Part shown: positions 16,728-25,422 of the stretch, piece after piece
How the letters are laid out: each line of letters starts with the position of its first letter
Position numbering within the stretch: position 1 is the first letter of the stretch
Origin: Psychromarinibacter sediminicola
GTDB lineage: Bacteria > Pseudomonadota > Alphaproteobacteria > Rhodobacterales > Rhodobacteraceae
Assembly (NCBI RefSeq): GCF_029168335.1
Contig: NZ_JARGYC010000042.1
Span: 1-42,618 of the forward strand
Direction: 5' to 3'
DNA: 42,618 bases
Notes under the pieces: generated by a model
Told to the model about the DNA's origin: nothing
The model's database searches: none
What the model saw: the letters and a program-made list of their open reading frames with translations, nothing else
Program-made: the position numbers and the translations under genes

Positions 16728-17401
16728 GCCGTCTTACCCTGCGTCTTCCTTTTCTCGACCGAACCGATGAAGCTCACGTCGGTGTCGTCGTCGTTGTCCT
16801 TGCGCCCGATGACCTTGCCGTCCTCGGTCACGATGACCGGGCCGGCATGGCGGCGGGAGACCACGGAATCGGGGGTGAGCGCGGTTTGCGCCAGGTCGTA
16901 GACCCGCCACCATAACTCCGCCGGCATCGCACAGCCGTCCCGCATCACGCGGTCCAGGATCCGGTCGCCGCCCCCCCCCGGCGTCGCCGTCACGATGGTT
17001 CTTTCCACGGTCACGGCCAGCCCTTCGCGGGCCCCCAGCCCTTCCGCGATGCGCAACTCGTTCGAAGCCGCCGCGTTCGCGACCTCGATCCGCGCCGTCC
17101 CGTCGCGCGCCGCCGCCAGCCCCAGAAGGTCGATCAGTGACGGAATAGCGACCCACGCGTGCTGCCCGCTCGCGTCGAGCCGCGTCCCGTCAAGCGCGAT
17201 CCGCGACGGATCGGCGGTCTCCAACGCCTCCAGGCGCTCCAGAAGCAGGGCGAAGCCGCCCAGCCCCATCGCCTCCGAATACATCACGACGTCGCTCGCC
17301 ATCAGGGCAAATCCCTTGGGCAGCGCTGTCAGCGACAGGATGCGCTCGCTCATCATCCGCATTTCGCGCGGCATCACGCGCAGCGTCTCGGCCTCGCTCA
17401 T
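16724..17401 (-). CDS. orphan 225-aa protein of the dipeptidase operon
   Basis: I do not recognise this protein. The first half is helical with MSERILSLTALPKGFALMAS and a glycine-rich MYSEAMGLGGFALLLERLE; this faintly recalls the N-terminal helical region of Ldh2/DUF3726-type proteins, but not enough to name it. The second half has the glycine run TPGGGGDRILDRVM, then a VIVTEDGKVIGRK strand pair. There is no signal peptide or membrane span. Overlaps of four bases on both sides (572-aa gene upstream, dipeptidase downstream) imply a fixed partnership, perhaps as an enzyme subunit. Confidence 0.8.
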   Translation of the reverse strand: MSEAETLRVMPREMRMMSERILSLTALPKGFALMASDVVMYSEAMGLGGFALLLERLEALETADPSRIALDGTRLDASGQHAWVAIPSLIDLLGLAAARDGTARIEVANAAASNELRIAEGLGAREGLAVTVERTIVTATPGGGGDRILDRVMRDGCAMPAELWWRVYDLAQTALTPDSVVSRRHAGPVIVTEDGKVIGRKDNDDDTDVSFIGSVEKRKTQGKTA

Positions 17402-19116
17402 TGCCGGGGCTCCTCGGGATAAAACCAGCGGTCGCCGCGCCCTGCGCGGATGTCATCGCGGGTGGGCGCACCGTGGTACAGGACGCCGCGCAGGTTGCGC
17501 TGCAGAAAATCGCGGGTCTTGTCGATTCCGTGAAACGTCACGTTCATCAGCCGCACGATGTCGATCGGCACAAAACCGGCCGCGTTGATGTTGGCATGCG
17601 GTGTGTGGAAACGGGTGCCGGCCAGCGACTGCGTCCGTGCCACCATCAGGCGGTGCGCCGGATGCATCAGCAGGAAATGCGCCATCGGCTGGTCGGCCGG
17701 CGCCGACGCCAAGTCGGCGCGCAGCCGCTGGATGTCCCCGGGCAGGTCGAGACCGAGATCGCGTGCCTCCGGCGCCTCGTGCCGCAGGCCGCGGCGCGGC
17801 TCTTCGGCGGTCTCGGATTTGTACCAGATGTAGTCCTGAGCGTCGGGCGCAGACATGTCCATCTCCAACGCCCAGCCGTATTCTGCGTCGATCAGCGCGG
17901 CGAGTTCGGCGGCCGTCATCGCCGGATCAACGGAAATCTCGTCCGCGCCGCCGATTTCTGCCGACAGGGCCTGAGCCGTATCGGGGACAAGCTCGATCAG
18001 CAGCGACAGGAAGGTTTCGTAGCTTTCCGGCGCCATCGTGGCCTCGGCCCGGCGCGCCAGCGCGTCGAACGGAAAACGCTCGGCCCGGCCGTCGACCGTG
18101 CCCGCGTCGCGCAGTTCTTCCAGCGGCGGCAGCAGCCCACGCAGGTCGGCCGCGACCTCGGCGCTTGACGTGAACGTCTCATAGACCATGCGGTCCTGTG
18201 CCCGGAACGTGCTCGCGCGTCGTACCAGCCCGACCAGGTCCGCGATCCGCGGGTCGCCCGGTACGGGCTCCAGCCCGCAGGCGGCCGCAATGGCCTGTTC
18301 GCGCGCCGATATCCACGAATTCACCAGCCGCGGATGCTTCTGCACAAAGAAGATCAGACCAAGCGCCGATCCATTCCCGACGCCAAGATAGCGGCGCAGA
18401 GCCGGATCCAGTGCCACCGCCTTTTCCGAGCGCAGCCGCGCCAGATGCTCGACCAGATCGCAGGAGAATTCGCGCATCAGGTAGGCGACCAGCAGCTGCG
18501 CCTCAAGGACACCGCCCAGCGCGTGATCTAGTCCAAGCGACGGGAAGGACCGTGTGCCGAATGTGCCATTGCCGTCCAGCCCCGTGTTGCGCATCAAGTA
18601 GCAAACGGTATTGAGCTCGCCGATCTCGGGCTGCCGCCCCTCGGCCAGCGCGTCGAGCGTCGCGTTGAACGCCCGCATCGACCGGTTCGACCGACACCAG
18701 ACGAGCGCATTCGGCGTCGCACGTCCGCGATACAGCAGTGGAAGGTGGACGCGTGCGCGCTCGATGTCTGCTTCGGTCGCCGGTCCTTCGTTCAGCGTCC
18801 CCTTCATGTCCCACGCTCGGCCGATGATGCGGCCGGTGCGCCCCTCGGGGCGCGGCGGGTAGGAGAAGGCAATGAAACTGAACTCCTGCCCCGGTGCCTT
18901 GATCGAATAGACGACCGTACCCTCTGCATCCGCGTTTATGTCGAAGCGCTCCAGCGAGATGTCCCAGCGCTCGCGGATCATCTTCGCCATGAAGGCGCGC
19001 GTTCCGCTCAGTCTGCTGGGTTGCATCGCCGCGAGCCGTTTCGGCTTCATGACTTCGCGCCAGTCGCGGAGGCCGGGCCGGCCCATAGCGTCGCGGGTGT
19101 GAATGCTTGTCGTCAT
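17398..19116 (-). CDS. orphan 572-aa protein, probable novel enzyme of the operon
   Basis: A large cytosolic protein that matches no family I can name. It starts with a basic region (MKPKRLAAMQPSRLSGTRAF), followed by an alpha/beta part with EFSFIAFSYPPRPEGRTGRI and a Trp/Arg-rich VWCRSNRSMRAFNATLDAL. The middle holds NTGLDGNGTFGTRSFPSLG and LGVGNGSALGLIFFVQKHP; the end has HFLLMHPAHRLMVARTQSL and TFHGIDKTRDFLQRNLRG. Conserved-looking H, D, R and G clusters suggest an enzyme. It lies first after the regulator and is coupled on both sides by ATGA, so it should be central to the pathway. Confidence 0.85.
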   Translation of the reverse strand: MTTSIHTRDAMGRPGLRDWREVMKPKRLAAMQPSRLSGTRAFMAKMIRERWDISLERFDINADAEGTVVYSIKAPGQEFSFIAFSYPPRPEGRTGRIIGRAWDMKGTLNEGPATEADIERARVHLPLLYRGRATPNALVWCRSNRSMRAFNATLDALAEGRQPEIGELNTVCYLMRNTGLDGNGTFGTRSFPSLGLDHALGGVLEAQLLVAYLMREFSCDLVEHLARLRSEKAVALDPALRRYLGVGNGSALGLIFFVQKHPRLVNSWISAREQAIAAACGLEPVPGDPRIADLVGLVRRASTFRAQDRMVYETFTSSAEVAADLRGLLPPLEELRDAGTVDGRAERFPFDALARRAEATMAPESYETFLSLLIELVPDTAQALSAEIGGADEISVDPAMTAAELAALIDAEYGWALEMDMSAPDAQDYIWYKSETAEEPRRGLRHEAPEARDLGLDLPGDIQRLRADLASAPADQPMAHFLLMHPAHRLMVARTQSLAGTRFHTPHANINAAGFVPIDIVRLMNVTFHGIDKTRDFLQRNLRGVLYHGAPTRDDIRAGRGDRWFYPEEPRQ

Positions 19117-19877
19117 TCGGTCTCGCTACCGTTGAGAATACCGGTGATTTCGGACGCCGCCTCGAGAAGCGGGTCGACGAAACGATCCAGGTTGAAGCGC
19201 ATTTCCGGCACGACCAGCGAGACCGCCGCCCGGCAGCGCCCGTGCAGGTCATAGACCGGCGCCGCCACGGCCAGAACACCGCTGTTCGTGTAGCCGGTGG
19301 ACACGGCGAAGCCCTTTTCCCGGGCCTCTTCCAGGACGTCATCGGACGGGAGCGGGTGATCACCCTCGCGCAGGCGATGCAATGTGGCGGCATCCGCGAA
19401 TGCCGCAAGCACACGTCCCGACGCCGAGTCGTTCAGCCGCATCAGCGTGCCGAGCTTCTGATCGGCGCGCAGCAGGCTGTCGGATTCCACGCGGGCCACG
19501 ATGCACGGCAAGCCGCGGTCGATCACCGAGAGGGAAGCCGTCTCTCCCACTCGCGAGACGAGACGGGCCAGCGCGGGCTCCGATCGCATACCGATATCGG
19601 CCTGCTCCAGTGCCGCCGCCGCCAGCCGAGTGGCCAGCATGCTGAGCCGGTAGCGGCCAACATCGTCCTGTTCCAGCCATCCAGCGGAGATCAGGGTGAA
19701 GAGCCGCTGATAGGCGGTTGCCGGCGACAGGCCCGTCGCCTGGCTGACTTCCGATAGCTTCTGCGGCCGCGTCTGCGCCGCGAAGAAGTCGATGAGTTCC
19801 AGAGTCCGCAAAACGGTCGAAAGCGGCCGAACCCCCGCTTCCTCGTCTTTTATTCTATTTGAATAGTGCTTCGGCAT
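19113..19877 (-). CDS. IclR-family transcriptional regulator of the dipeptidase operon
   Basis: A 254-aa IclR protein: winged helix at the N-terminus (LSTVLRTLELIDFFAA, KLSEVSQATGLSPATAYQRL) and an effector domain with GYTNSGVLAVAAPVYDLHG near the end. It leads the operon and overlaps the 572-aa gene by ATGA, so it is co-transcribed with what it controls. The start codon lies inside a perfect palindrome and a second dyad falls within codons 5-9, so I infer tight self-regulation. The ligand is presumably the imported compound or a breakdown product. Confidence 0.92.
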   Translation of the reverse strand: MPKHYSNRIKDEEAGVRPLSTVLRTLELIDFFAAQTRPQKLSEVSQATGLSPATAYQRLFTLISAGWLEQDDVGRYRLSMLATRLAAAALEQADIGMRSEPALARLVSRVGETASLSVIDRGLPCIVARVESDSLLRADQKLGTLMRLNDSASGRVLAAFADAATLHRLREGDHPLPSDDVLEEAREKGFAVSTGYTNSGVLAVAAPVYDLHGRCRAAVSLVVPEMRFNLDRFVDPLLEAASEITGILNGSETE

Positions 19878-19888
19878 ATTGAATATGC
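19851..19888. promoter_or_regulatory. two dyads over the IclR start codon
   Basis: GCATATT-G-AATATGC (19874-19888) is a perfect 15-base palindrome covering the ATG at 19875-19877. TATTC-N5-GAATA (19851-19865) lies about 23 bases away inside the gene. Both have TATTC-type half-sites, as expected for paired operator sites of the adjacent regulator. Confidence 0.55.
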
Positions 19889-20060
19889 TGCGGCTTCAAA
19901 CATGCGACTGTCAAATAGATTTTTTAGCCACGCGCCTTTAGGTCCGCGGATCGAAGCCTCAAGGCTTTGATATTGAAGTGACTTTTTCTTGGAGACTGCG
20001 CTCGCACCGGCAGTCGCGCCCCGTGCCTCCCGTACTCGAACTGTATCTCCAGTCGCCGCC

Positions 20061-21269
20061 TTACTCTTCCGCCAGTTGATCCAGATGATCGGCGTACCAT
20101 TGCATCATTTCGGTGCGGCCTTTCAGGTGAAGCGCCTTGTTGTAGGCGCCTTTAACCTTGTTATCCTCGACGTGAGATAGTTGAAGCTCGATCCAGTCGC
20201 CATTCCACTCGTGCTCGTAGAGCATCGTTGAGGCCGTCGTGCGGAAGCCGTGCGGAACGTGCTCGCTCTTCTCGAAGCCGAGCCGCACTAAGGCTTGGTT
20301 CATCGTCGCCTCGGAGAGCGGACGGCCCCAATCCCGACCCATCGGCAGGACCCATTTCGACCGCATCGTCACCGGCCGAATCCAGTCAATCACCTCGACG
20401 ACCTGCCGGGCCAGCGGCACGATGTGCGGGCGCTTCCGCTTCATCTTCTCGGCTGGAATTGTCCAGAGCGCGGCATCGAGGTCGAGATCGGCCCACTCCA
20501 TCGTCCTGGTCTCACCCGGGCGCTGGAAGCAATACGCCTGGATCAGGAGCGCCGCGCGGGTCTGGGGCGAGCCGGAATAGTCGCGGAGCGCTTGCATGAG
20601 CGACCCGACTTGCCGGGGGTCGGTGAGCCCGGGCCGGTTGCGGACTTGGGGTGCCGGCGTCACATCGCGCGCTTCGTGCATGAAGTCGCGGTCAGCCCGG
20701 TCGGTCTGGACGCCGTACCGTAGCACGGCCGAGCAAACCGACCGCAGCCGCTTCGCTGTCTCCAGCCGCCCGGCGTCGGCCTCGGCCTGGAGGATCGGCA
20801 CGAAGTCTCGCAGCCCGAGGTCGCGGGCGCGCTTGTTGCCGATGCCGGGGTAGGTCTTCGCCAGGAGGATCAGCGTCTTCTTCTGCGTCAGGTCGGCGAT
20901 CCCCTCGCGGAGCCGCTTCTCGAACCAGTCCTCGCAGAGCCCGCGCCACGTATCGCGCGGGTCGACCTCCTCGCCAGAGAAATCCAGGAAGTCGTCGAGC
21001 GGGTCGGGCTCCCCCGGCGGCGCGGACGGGTCCAGCCCGGAGTTGATGCTGTCCAGCACCTTCATCGCCTCGATCCGCGCAGCGCGCAGCTTGAGCTTGG
21101 GGTAGTCGCCGAGCGTGACGGTCTTGGGCTTCCGGTTCACGCGGCAGGCAATGCGCCAGATCAGCATTCCCGAAGGCCGAACTTCCAGGTAGAGGCCGCT
21201 GCCGTCGTAGAGCTTCTGGGTCTTTCCGGTCGGCTGGACCTTCGAGATTTGAGCCTCGGTGAGCGACAT
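20061..21269 (-). CDS. tyrosine recombinase / P4-type integrase
   Basis: A 402-aa integrase from ATG at 21269. It starts with the P4-type N-terminal domain (SLTEAQISKVQPTGKTQKLYDGSGLYLEV; pieces LYLEVRPSG, KTVTLGDYPKLKL), followed by a core-binding domain and the catalytic domain with the Arg in YCFQRPGETRTMEWADLDL, H-x-x-R in HVPHGFRTTASTMLY, the late His in LQLSHVEDN and the Tyr in KGAYNK. It integrates DNA at tRNA genes. Its start is overlapped by the stop of a 62-aa gene, and the tRNA-Phe 3' end lies about 450 bases away, so it is the integrase of an island to its left. Confidence 0.93.
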   Translation of the reverse strand: MSLTEAQISKVQPTGKTQKLYDGSGLYLEVRPSGMLIWRIACRVNRKPKTVTLGDYPKLKLRAARIEAMKVLDSINSGLDPSAPPGEPDPLDDFLDFSGEEVDPRDTWRGLCEDWFEKRLREGIADLTQKKTLILLAKTYPGIGNKRARDLGLRDFVPILQAEADAGRLETAKRLRSVCSAVLRYGVQTDRADRDFMHEARDVTPAPQVRNRPGLTDPRQVGSLMQALRDYSGSPQTRAALLIQAYCFQRPGETRTMEWADLDLDAALWTIPAEKMKRKRPHIVPLARQVVEVIDWIRPVTMRSKWVLPMGRDWGRPLSEATMNQALVRLGFEKSEHVPHGFRTTASTMLYEHEWNGDWIELQLSHVEDNKVKGAYNKALHLKGRTEMMQWYADHLDQLAEE

Positions 21270-21457
21270 CAGGAGTCCTCCGGCGGGACGCCGCACTCGT
21301 CGTTCAGCGCGTCCATGACCGCTTGGACATCGACGACGAGTTGCCGGAGGCCGAGGCCGCCAACCTCGGCGGCAGCGCTCTCCAAGTGGTTCCAGGCGCG
21401 CTCGGCTTCTACGGAATGGAACTCGCGGGAATCGGTTTCTGTTCGCTTGGGTGCCAT
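21269..21457 (-). CDS. small protein (62 aa) coupled to the integrase
   Basis: ATG at 21457 with AGGAG about nine bases upstream; the frame stays open to 21547, but that part is repeat-derived (YHADYHTGYHAALP). The product (VEAERAWNHLESAAAEVGGL, LRQLVVDVQAVMDAL) is helical and acidic, perhaps a coiled coil. Its TGA shares one base with the integrase ATG (TGATG). Small genes in this place sometimes encode excisionase-like or regulatory proteins, but no DNA-binding motif is clear. Confidence 0.6.
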   Translation of the reverse strand: MAPKRTETDSREFHSVEAERAWNHLESAAAEVGGLGLRQLVVDVQAVMDALNDECGVPPEDS

Positions 21458-21474
21458 TCGGGCCCGCTCCTCTC

Positions 21475-21547
21475 GTGGTAACGCGGCGTGGTAACCTGTG
21501 TGGTAATCCGCGTGGTAATCTGTGGTAACCGAGAGGAGGATTACCAC
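21475..21547. repeat. five phased GTGGTAA repeats plus one inverted copy
   Basis: GTGGTAA at 21475, 21488, 21500, 21512 and 21522, spaced 13, 12, 12 and 10 bases, then TTACCAC at 21541-21547. Near-helical spacing between integrase and tRNA suits arm-type integrase binding sites or an operator array for the integrase promoter. Confidence 0.6.
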
Positions 21548-21713
21548 AAAAAATTCGGATATACAACATTTAGCTAATTATCTGGCTAATATTAGCTTTT
21601 TGTTTTTAGTCCCTCATGACAAGGGTTTTTGGTTCCCTGAATGTCCAGCGGGAGTGGAAAACGGATGATTTTTGGCCCAATTTCATCAACTGATTGTTGG
21701 ATAAGGGGAGAAT

Positions 21714-21788
21714 TGGTGCCCGGGGGCGGAATCGAACCACCGACACGAGGATTTTCAATCCACTGCTCTACCCCTGAGCTACCCGGGC
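21714..21788 (-). tRNA. tRNA-Phe(GAA)
   Basis: On the minus strand GCCCGGGTAGCTCAGGGG begins the gene. The anticodon loop TTGAAAA gives GAA, and GGTTCGATTCC is the T-arm. The 3' acceptor CCCGGGC plus A and an encoded CCA end at 21714. All arms pair. The 3' end faces the integrase, which makes it a likely attachment site. Confidence 0.95.
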
Positions 21789-21881
21789 ACGGGTGAGCGG
21801 TATCCGCTCGGGTCGGCACTCTCTATAACCGGCAGCGCGCGCTGTCCAGACGGTGCGCCGCATTTTTCCGCGGCCCCGACG

Positions 21882-22904
21882 CTATCCCTCCGCCAGCGGC
21901 GCCCGCTCCCGCTTGCGCTGCAGCTCGAAATGCCCCAGCGGCGTCCAGCCGGCCAGCGCCGTCTCGATCGGATCGGCGCGGAACGCCGCACCCAGCGCCG
22001 TCTCCAGCTGCCGCCGCTCGCGCTTCGCAAACGGCGCGAAATCCACCGTGACCTGCCCGCCCAGCCCGCGACAGCGCAATTGCCGCGGCAGGTCGCGCAC
22101 CAGCGCCAGGTTCGCCTTCAGCCCCGCCGCCGGCGAGGTGTCGCCCCCGGTGTTCACGTCCACCGCCACCAGCGCCCGCGTCGGCTCCACGAAGGCATAG
22201 GCCCCGCCCGACAGGTCGACGCGCGGGCGCAGCATCGCCTCGATCCGTTCCTCCACCTCGTGCTCGGCAAAGGCCCCGGCCCCCTCGGCCACCAACTCAG
22301 GCTCCGGCCAGTCGCGCCAGGCCAGCAGATGCGCGTCCGGCCCGTCCAGGAGCAACTCCGGCCCGCCCGCCGCCTCGGCCGTCACGTCGCGCGCCAGCTC
22401 GCACATCGCGGCAGCGTCGGCGATCACCGCGTCCTCGCCCGCCTCCGCCGCGGCCGAGCGCAGGATCAGCCCGGCCCCCTCCGGCACCAGCCCGGCCACC
22501 GCCCCGGCCAGCCGGTCGCGCAGCGCCGCGTCCCGCACGCGCCGCGACACGTTCACCCCCGGCGCGCCCGGGGTCACGATGGCAAAGCGGCTCTTGAAGA
22601 TCAGGCGGGTGGAGACCGGCACGGCCTTGCCGGGCTCGGCATGGGTCGACACCTGCACCAGCAGCGCCTGCCCCGGCCGCAGCCCGCGCGTCTGGCGCAG
22701 AAATCCGCGCGCGCCCCCGGGCAGCTTCACGGTGACGCCGCCCTGCCCCTTCATCGGCCGGTCGGCCACGGCGCGAAAGATCGCGCCCGGCAGCGGCGCG
22801 TCCCCGCCCGGATCGACCAGCAGATCCTCCAGCCGCCCGTCGACCAGCCGCGCGACCGCCGCCCGCCCGCGCCATGCGCCCAGGGCCACGACACTCCCCT
22901 TCAT
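21882..22904 (-). CDS. rng: ribonuclease E/G family protein
   Basis: A 340-aa RNase E/G catalytic core of the short alphaproteobacterial type. The catalytic Asp pair lies in [11 protein letters not shown] and [11 protein letters not shown]; the substrate-recognition part includes [21 protein letters not shown] (S1-like). It processes or decays RNA. It overlaps maf by four bases (ATGA). In related genomes I recall a small zinc protein, yacG, following this gene before the tRNA; here only 92 bases separate the stop from tRNA-Phe and no such frame is visible. Confidence 0.9.
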   Translation of the reverse strand: MKGSVVALGAWRGRAAVARLVDGRLEDLLVDPGGDAPLPGAIFRAVADRPMKGQGGVTVKLPGGARGFLRQTRGLRPGQALLVQVSTHAEPGKAVPVSTRLIFKSRFAIVTPGAPGVNVSRRVRDAALRDRLAGAVAGLVPEGAGLILRSAAAEAGEDAVIADAAAMCELARDVTAEAAGGPELLLDGPDAHLLAWRDWPEPELVAEGAGAFAEHEVEERIEAMLRPRVDLSGGAYAFVEPTRALVAVDVNTGGDTSPAAGLKANLALVRDLPRQLRCRGLGGQVTVDFAPFAKRERRQLETALGAAFRADPIETALAGWTPLGHFELQRKRERAPLAEG

Positions 22905-23473
22905 CGCGGCCAGACCGGCCAGCCGGCCGCCTGCAGAAGCTGCGCCGTCTCATGCACGGGCAGCCCCATGACGGCGGAAAACGACCCCTGGATCCACGGC
23001 ACGAACGCCCCGGCCGGCCCCTGGATCGCATAGGCGCCGGCCTTGCCCTGCCAGTCGCCGGTGGCGAGATAGCCGTTCACCTCCCCGTCCGACAGCCGCT
23101 TCATCTTCACCTGCGTGACCACGTCGCGCTTCCACAGCCGATCGCCGCGCTTCACCGCCACCGCCGTGATCACCCGGTGGCGCCGGCCCGACAGGGCGTA
23201 CAGGAACGCCGCCGCCTCGCCGGCATCGGCGGGCTTGCCCAGAATCCGCCGGCCCATGGCCACGGTGGTATCGGCACAGAGAATGACGTCATCCGCCCCG
23301 CCCGCCAGCGCCTCGGCCTTGGCCCGCGTGATGCGCGTGCAATAGTCCCGCGGCAGCTCGCCCTTCATCGGCGTCTCATCCACCTCGGGCGGGCACACCG
23401 CGTCCGGCGAAAGGCCCAGCTGGCCCAGCAGCTCCAGCCGCCGCGGACTCCCCGAGCCCAGGATCAGCCGCAT
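22901..23473 (-). CDS. maf: Maf-like nucleotide pyrophosphatase
   Basis: A 190-aa Maf/HAM1-like house-cleaning enzyme that hydrolyses non-canonical nucleoside triphosphates such as dTTP or UTP derivatives. Signature segments: [14 protein letters not shown] at the start, [15 protein letters not shown], and [16 protein letters not shown] with the catalytic acid. The C-terminal part [21 protein letters not shown] is typical. The gene is coupled to the RNase gene and lies in the infA-maf-rng order. Confidence 0.94.
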   Translation of the reverse strand: MRLILGSGSPRRLELLGQLGLSPDAVCPPEVDETPMKGELPRDYCTRITRAKAEALAGGADDVILCADTTVAMGRRILGKPADAGEAAAFLYALSGRRHRVITAVAVKRGDRLWKRDVVTQVKMKRLSDGEVNGYLATGDWQGKAGAYAIQGPAGAFVPWIQGSFSAVMGLPVHETAQLLQAAGWPVWPR

Positions 23474-23594
23474 GCCGCACCGCCCGGAACACCGAACGCC
23501 GCTCCATCTTGGCAGAAATACTCCCGCCAGAGGCGTCCCGTCCCCCCCGACAGCACCACACCCGCAGCTTCTTCTCGTTCCAAATACGCAAAAC

Positions 23595-23615
23595 CCGGGG
23601 GGCGCAGCCCCCCGG
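23595..23615 (-). terminator. perfect GC hairpin between infA and maf
   Basis: CCGGGGGGC-GCA-GCCCCCCGG: nine perfect base pairs around a three-base loop, 50 bases past the infA stop. No T-run follows, so it may act as a weak terminator or RNA end protector. GC hairpins of this shape are common between genes in this family. Confidence 0.5.
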
Positions 23616-23664
23616 CCGGTCGGACCGCGCCAGCGGTTCGAAACCTCGCCGCGAAAGGCAAGGA

Positions 23665-23883
23665 CTACTTGAAGCGATAGTTGATACGACCCTTCGTCAG
23701 GTCGTAGGGCGTCATCTCGACCTGCACCTTGTCGCCCGCAAGCACCCGGATCCGGTTCTTGCGCATCTTTCCCGCCGTGTGCGCGATGATTTCATGGCCG
23801 TTTTCCAGCTCGACCCTGAACGTCGCATTCGGCAGGAGTTCCTTCACGACGCCGGGGAATTCGAGCAGTTCTTCCTTGGCCAT
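23665..23883 (-). CDS. infA: translation initiation factor IF-1
   Basis: The full-length 72-aa product [20 protein letters not shown]... to GRINYRFK has the OB-fold S1-type features: [35 protein letters not shown] and [13 protein letters not shown]. It binds the ribosomal A site during initiation. A second in-frame ATG two codons upstream exists, but the shorter start matches the family. It is probably monocistronic or the head of infA-maf-rng. Confidence 0.98.
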   Translation of the reverse strand: MAKEELLEFPGVVKELLPNATFRVELENGHEIIAHTAGKMRKNRIRVLAGDKVQVEMTPYDLTKGRINYRFK

Positions 23884-23959
23884 GGTCACTCCGTGTCAGC
23901 GTGCCCGCGTCATTGCGGGCGCCGCTTAAATGGCCCCAAACGCCGTTCTTTTCAAGGTC

Positions 23960-24844
23960 TCACGCACGCATGTGACAGATTTCCACGCCTTTTGCGGGCA
24001 GATCCTGCTGCGGCCAGTCGGCATGGTTGAAAACCCGCCCCTCCGCGCGCACCCGCGCCACCGCGGCCAGGTCGACGCGGGCGGTGACCCAGCCGGCCAC
24101 GTCTGGTGCGCCCTGCGCCAGCACGCCGGTCTCGGGAAATCCATGGTCGGGCGGGCCGTAGATGCCGGCGGCGCCGGTGTTGATGTCGACCGCCTCGCAC
24201 CACGGCGCGGCGCCGACGGTGGGCGACAGCACCGTGACGCACTGATTCTCCAGCGCCCGCGCCATCGCGCCGATCCGCACCCGGTGATAGCCCGACGCCG
24301 CCTCGGTGTTCGACGGCACCAGCAATATCTCCGCGCCGGCCTCGGCCAGCGCCCGGCCCAGCAGCGGAAACTCGCTGTCATAGCAGATCAGCACCCCGAG
24401 CCGACCCAGCGCCGTGTCGAAGACCTTCAACGGCGCGGCCCCCGCGATGCCCCATTCCTCGCGCTCGAAGCGGGTCATGATCTGCTTGTCCTGGAACCCG
24501 CTGGTCCCGTCCGGCGCGAACAGCCGCGCGCGGTTCACGAAGCGGCCGCGATCCGCCACCGGCCCGCTGGCGCCCAGCACATGCACCCCGTGCGCCGTCG
24601 CCAGCCGGGCGTTCAGCGCGTCGGCCTCCGGCATCCGCTCCGCCACCGCCCGGGCCGAGCGCGCCAGATCCGCCGCCGCCTCCGCGCCCGCGAGCGACGC
24701 GAGCTCCATCGCCCCGTATTCGGGAAAGACCAGCAGGTCGGCCCCCTGCGCCGCCGCCTGCTCCACCCAGGCCGACAGCTTGTCCGCGTAGGACGCCCAG
24801 CTGTCGTGCCAGTCGACGGGATAGGCGGCGGCGGCGATCTTCAT
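23960..24844 (-). CDS. carbon-nitrogen hydrolase (nitrilase superfamily)
   Basis: A 294-aa member of the nitrilase/amidase superfamily. The Glu-Lys-Cys triad is visible: Glu in LLVFPEYGAME, Lys in GFQDKQIMTRFE, Cys in GVLICYDSEFPLLG. It cleaves an amide or related C-N bond in the cytosol; the substrate is unknown (omega-amidase or N-carbamoyl hydrolase type are options). The start at 24844 overlaps the GNAT gene's stop by ATGA, so both are made from one message. They lie inside what is usually an uninterrupted hisD-infA region. Confidence 0.92.
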   Translation of the reverse strand: MKIAAAAYPVDWHDSWASYADKLSAWVEQAAAQGADLLVFPEYGAMELASLAGAEAAADLARSARAVAERMPEADALNARLATAHGVHVLGASGPVADRGRFVNRARLFAPDGTSGFQDKQIMTRFEREEWGIAGAAPLKVFDTALGRLGVLICYDSEFPLLGRALAEAGAEILLVPSNTEAASGYHRVRIGAMARALENQCVTVLSPTVGAAPWCEAVDINTGAAGIYGPPDHGFPETGVLAQGAPDVAGWVTARVDLAAVARVRAEGRVFNHADWPQQDLPAKGVEICHMRA

Positions 24845-25422
24845 AGGCGTTTCATCCAGAACTGCAGCGGTTTCTCGGTCTCCGTGTCGCGGTCCACGTC
24901 CTTCCAGCGGAAATACGCGACGGCGCCCTCGACCGGCGCATAGCCGCGCTTGCGCCAGAACGCATCGAGCGGCCGGTATTCGGCCGGCCGCAAGGGATGA
25001 TCCTGCGGCCGCACCACCGCGCAGAAGGCCGACCATGTCCGCCCCAGCGCCCGCGCATGCGCCTCCCGCGCGTCGAAGAAGCCATGCCCCGCGCCCTGCC
25101 CCCGGTACTCGGGCAACAGCACGCTCTCGGCGCAATAGAACATCTCCGCCAGGTCCCGCCCCGCGAAGGGCGCGGCGAAATCCTCGGCATGGTCCTCCAT
25201 CGGCGTGCCCGTCGCCGCCCCCACCAGCCGGTCGCCGTCGAACGCGCCCACCAGGATCGCCCGCGGATTGTCGCGATAGCTTGCCATGTAGTCCCGCTCG
25301 TACCCGAGATCGCCGTCATACAGGTACGGCCAGTCGCGAAACACCGCGATCCGCAGCCGCGCCAGATCGTCCAGCGCGGCCTCCACCGCCTCTCCGGTCA
25401 GGGGTCGCAGATCCAGCGGCAT
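24841..25422 (-). CDS. GNAT-family N-acetyltransferase
   Basis: A 193-aa protein of the GCN5-related acetyltransferase fold. It has the N-terminal DLRPLTGEAVEAALDDLARL, a core strand AILVGAFDGDRLVGAATG, and the CoA-binding turn LLPEYRGQGAGHGFFDARE (the R/Q-x-x-G-x-G/A motif). It transfers an acetyl group to an unknown amine. Coupling with the nitrilase gene suggests that one forms or removes the group the other acts on. Confidence 0.88.
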   Translation of the reverse strand: MPLDLRPLTGEAVEAALDDLARLRIAVFRDWPYLYDGDLGYERDYMASYRDNPRAILVGAFDGDRLVGAATGTPMEDHAEDFAAPFAGRDLAEMFYCAESVLLPEYRGQGAGHGFFDAREAHARALGRTWSAFCAVVRPQDHPLRPAEYRPLDAFWRKRGYAPVEGAVAYFRWKDVDRDTETEKPLQFWMKRL

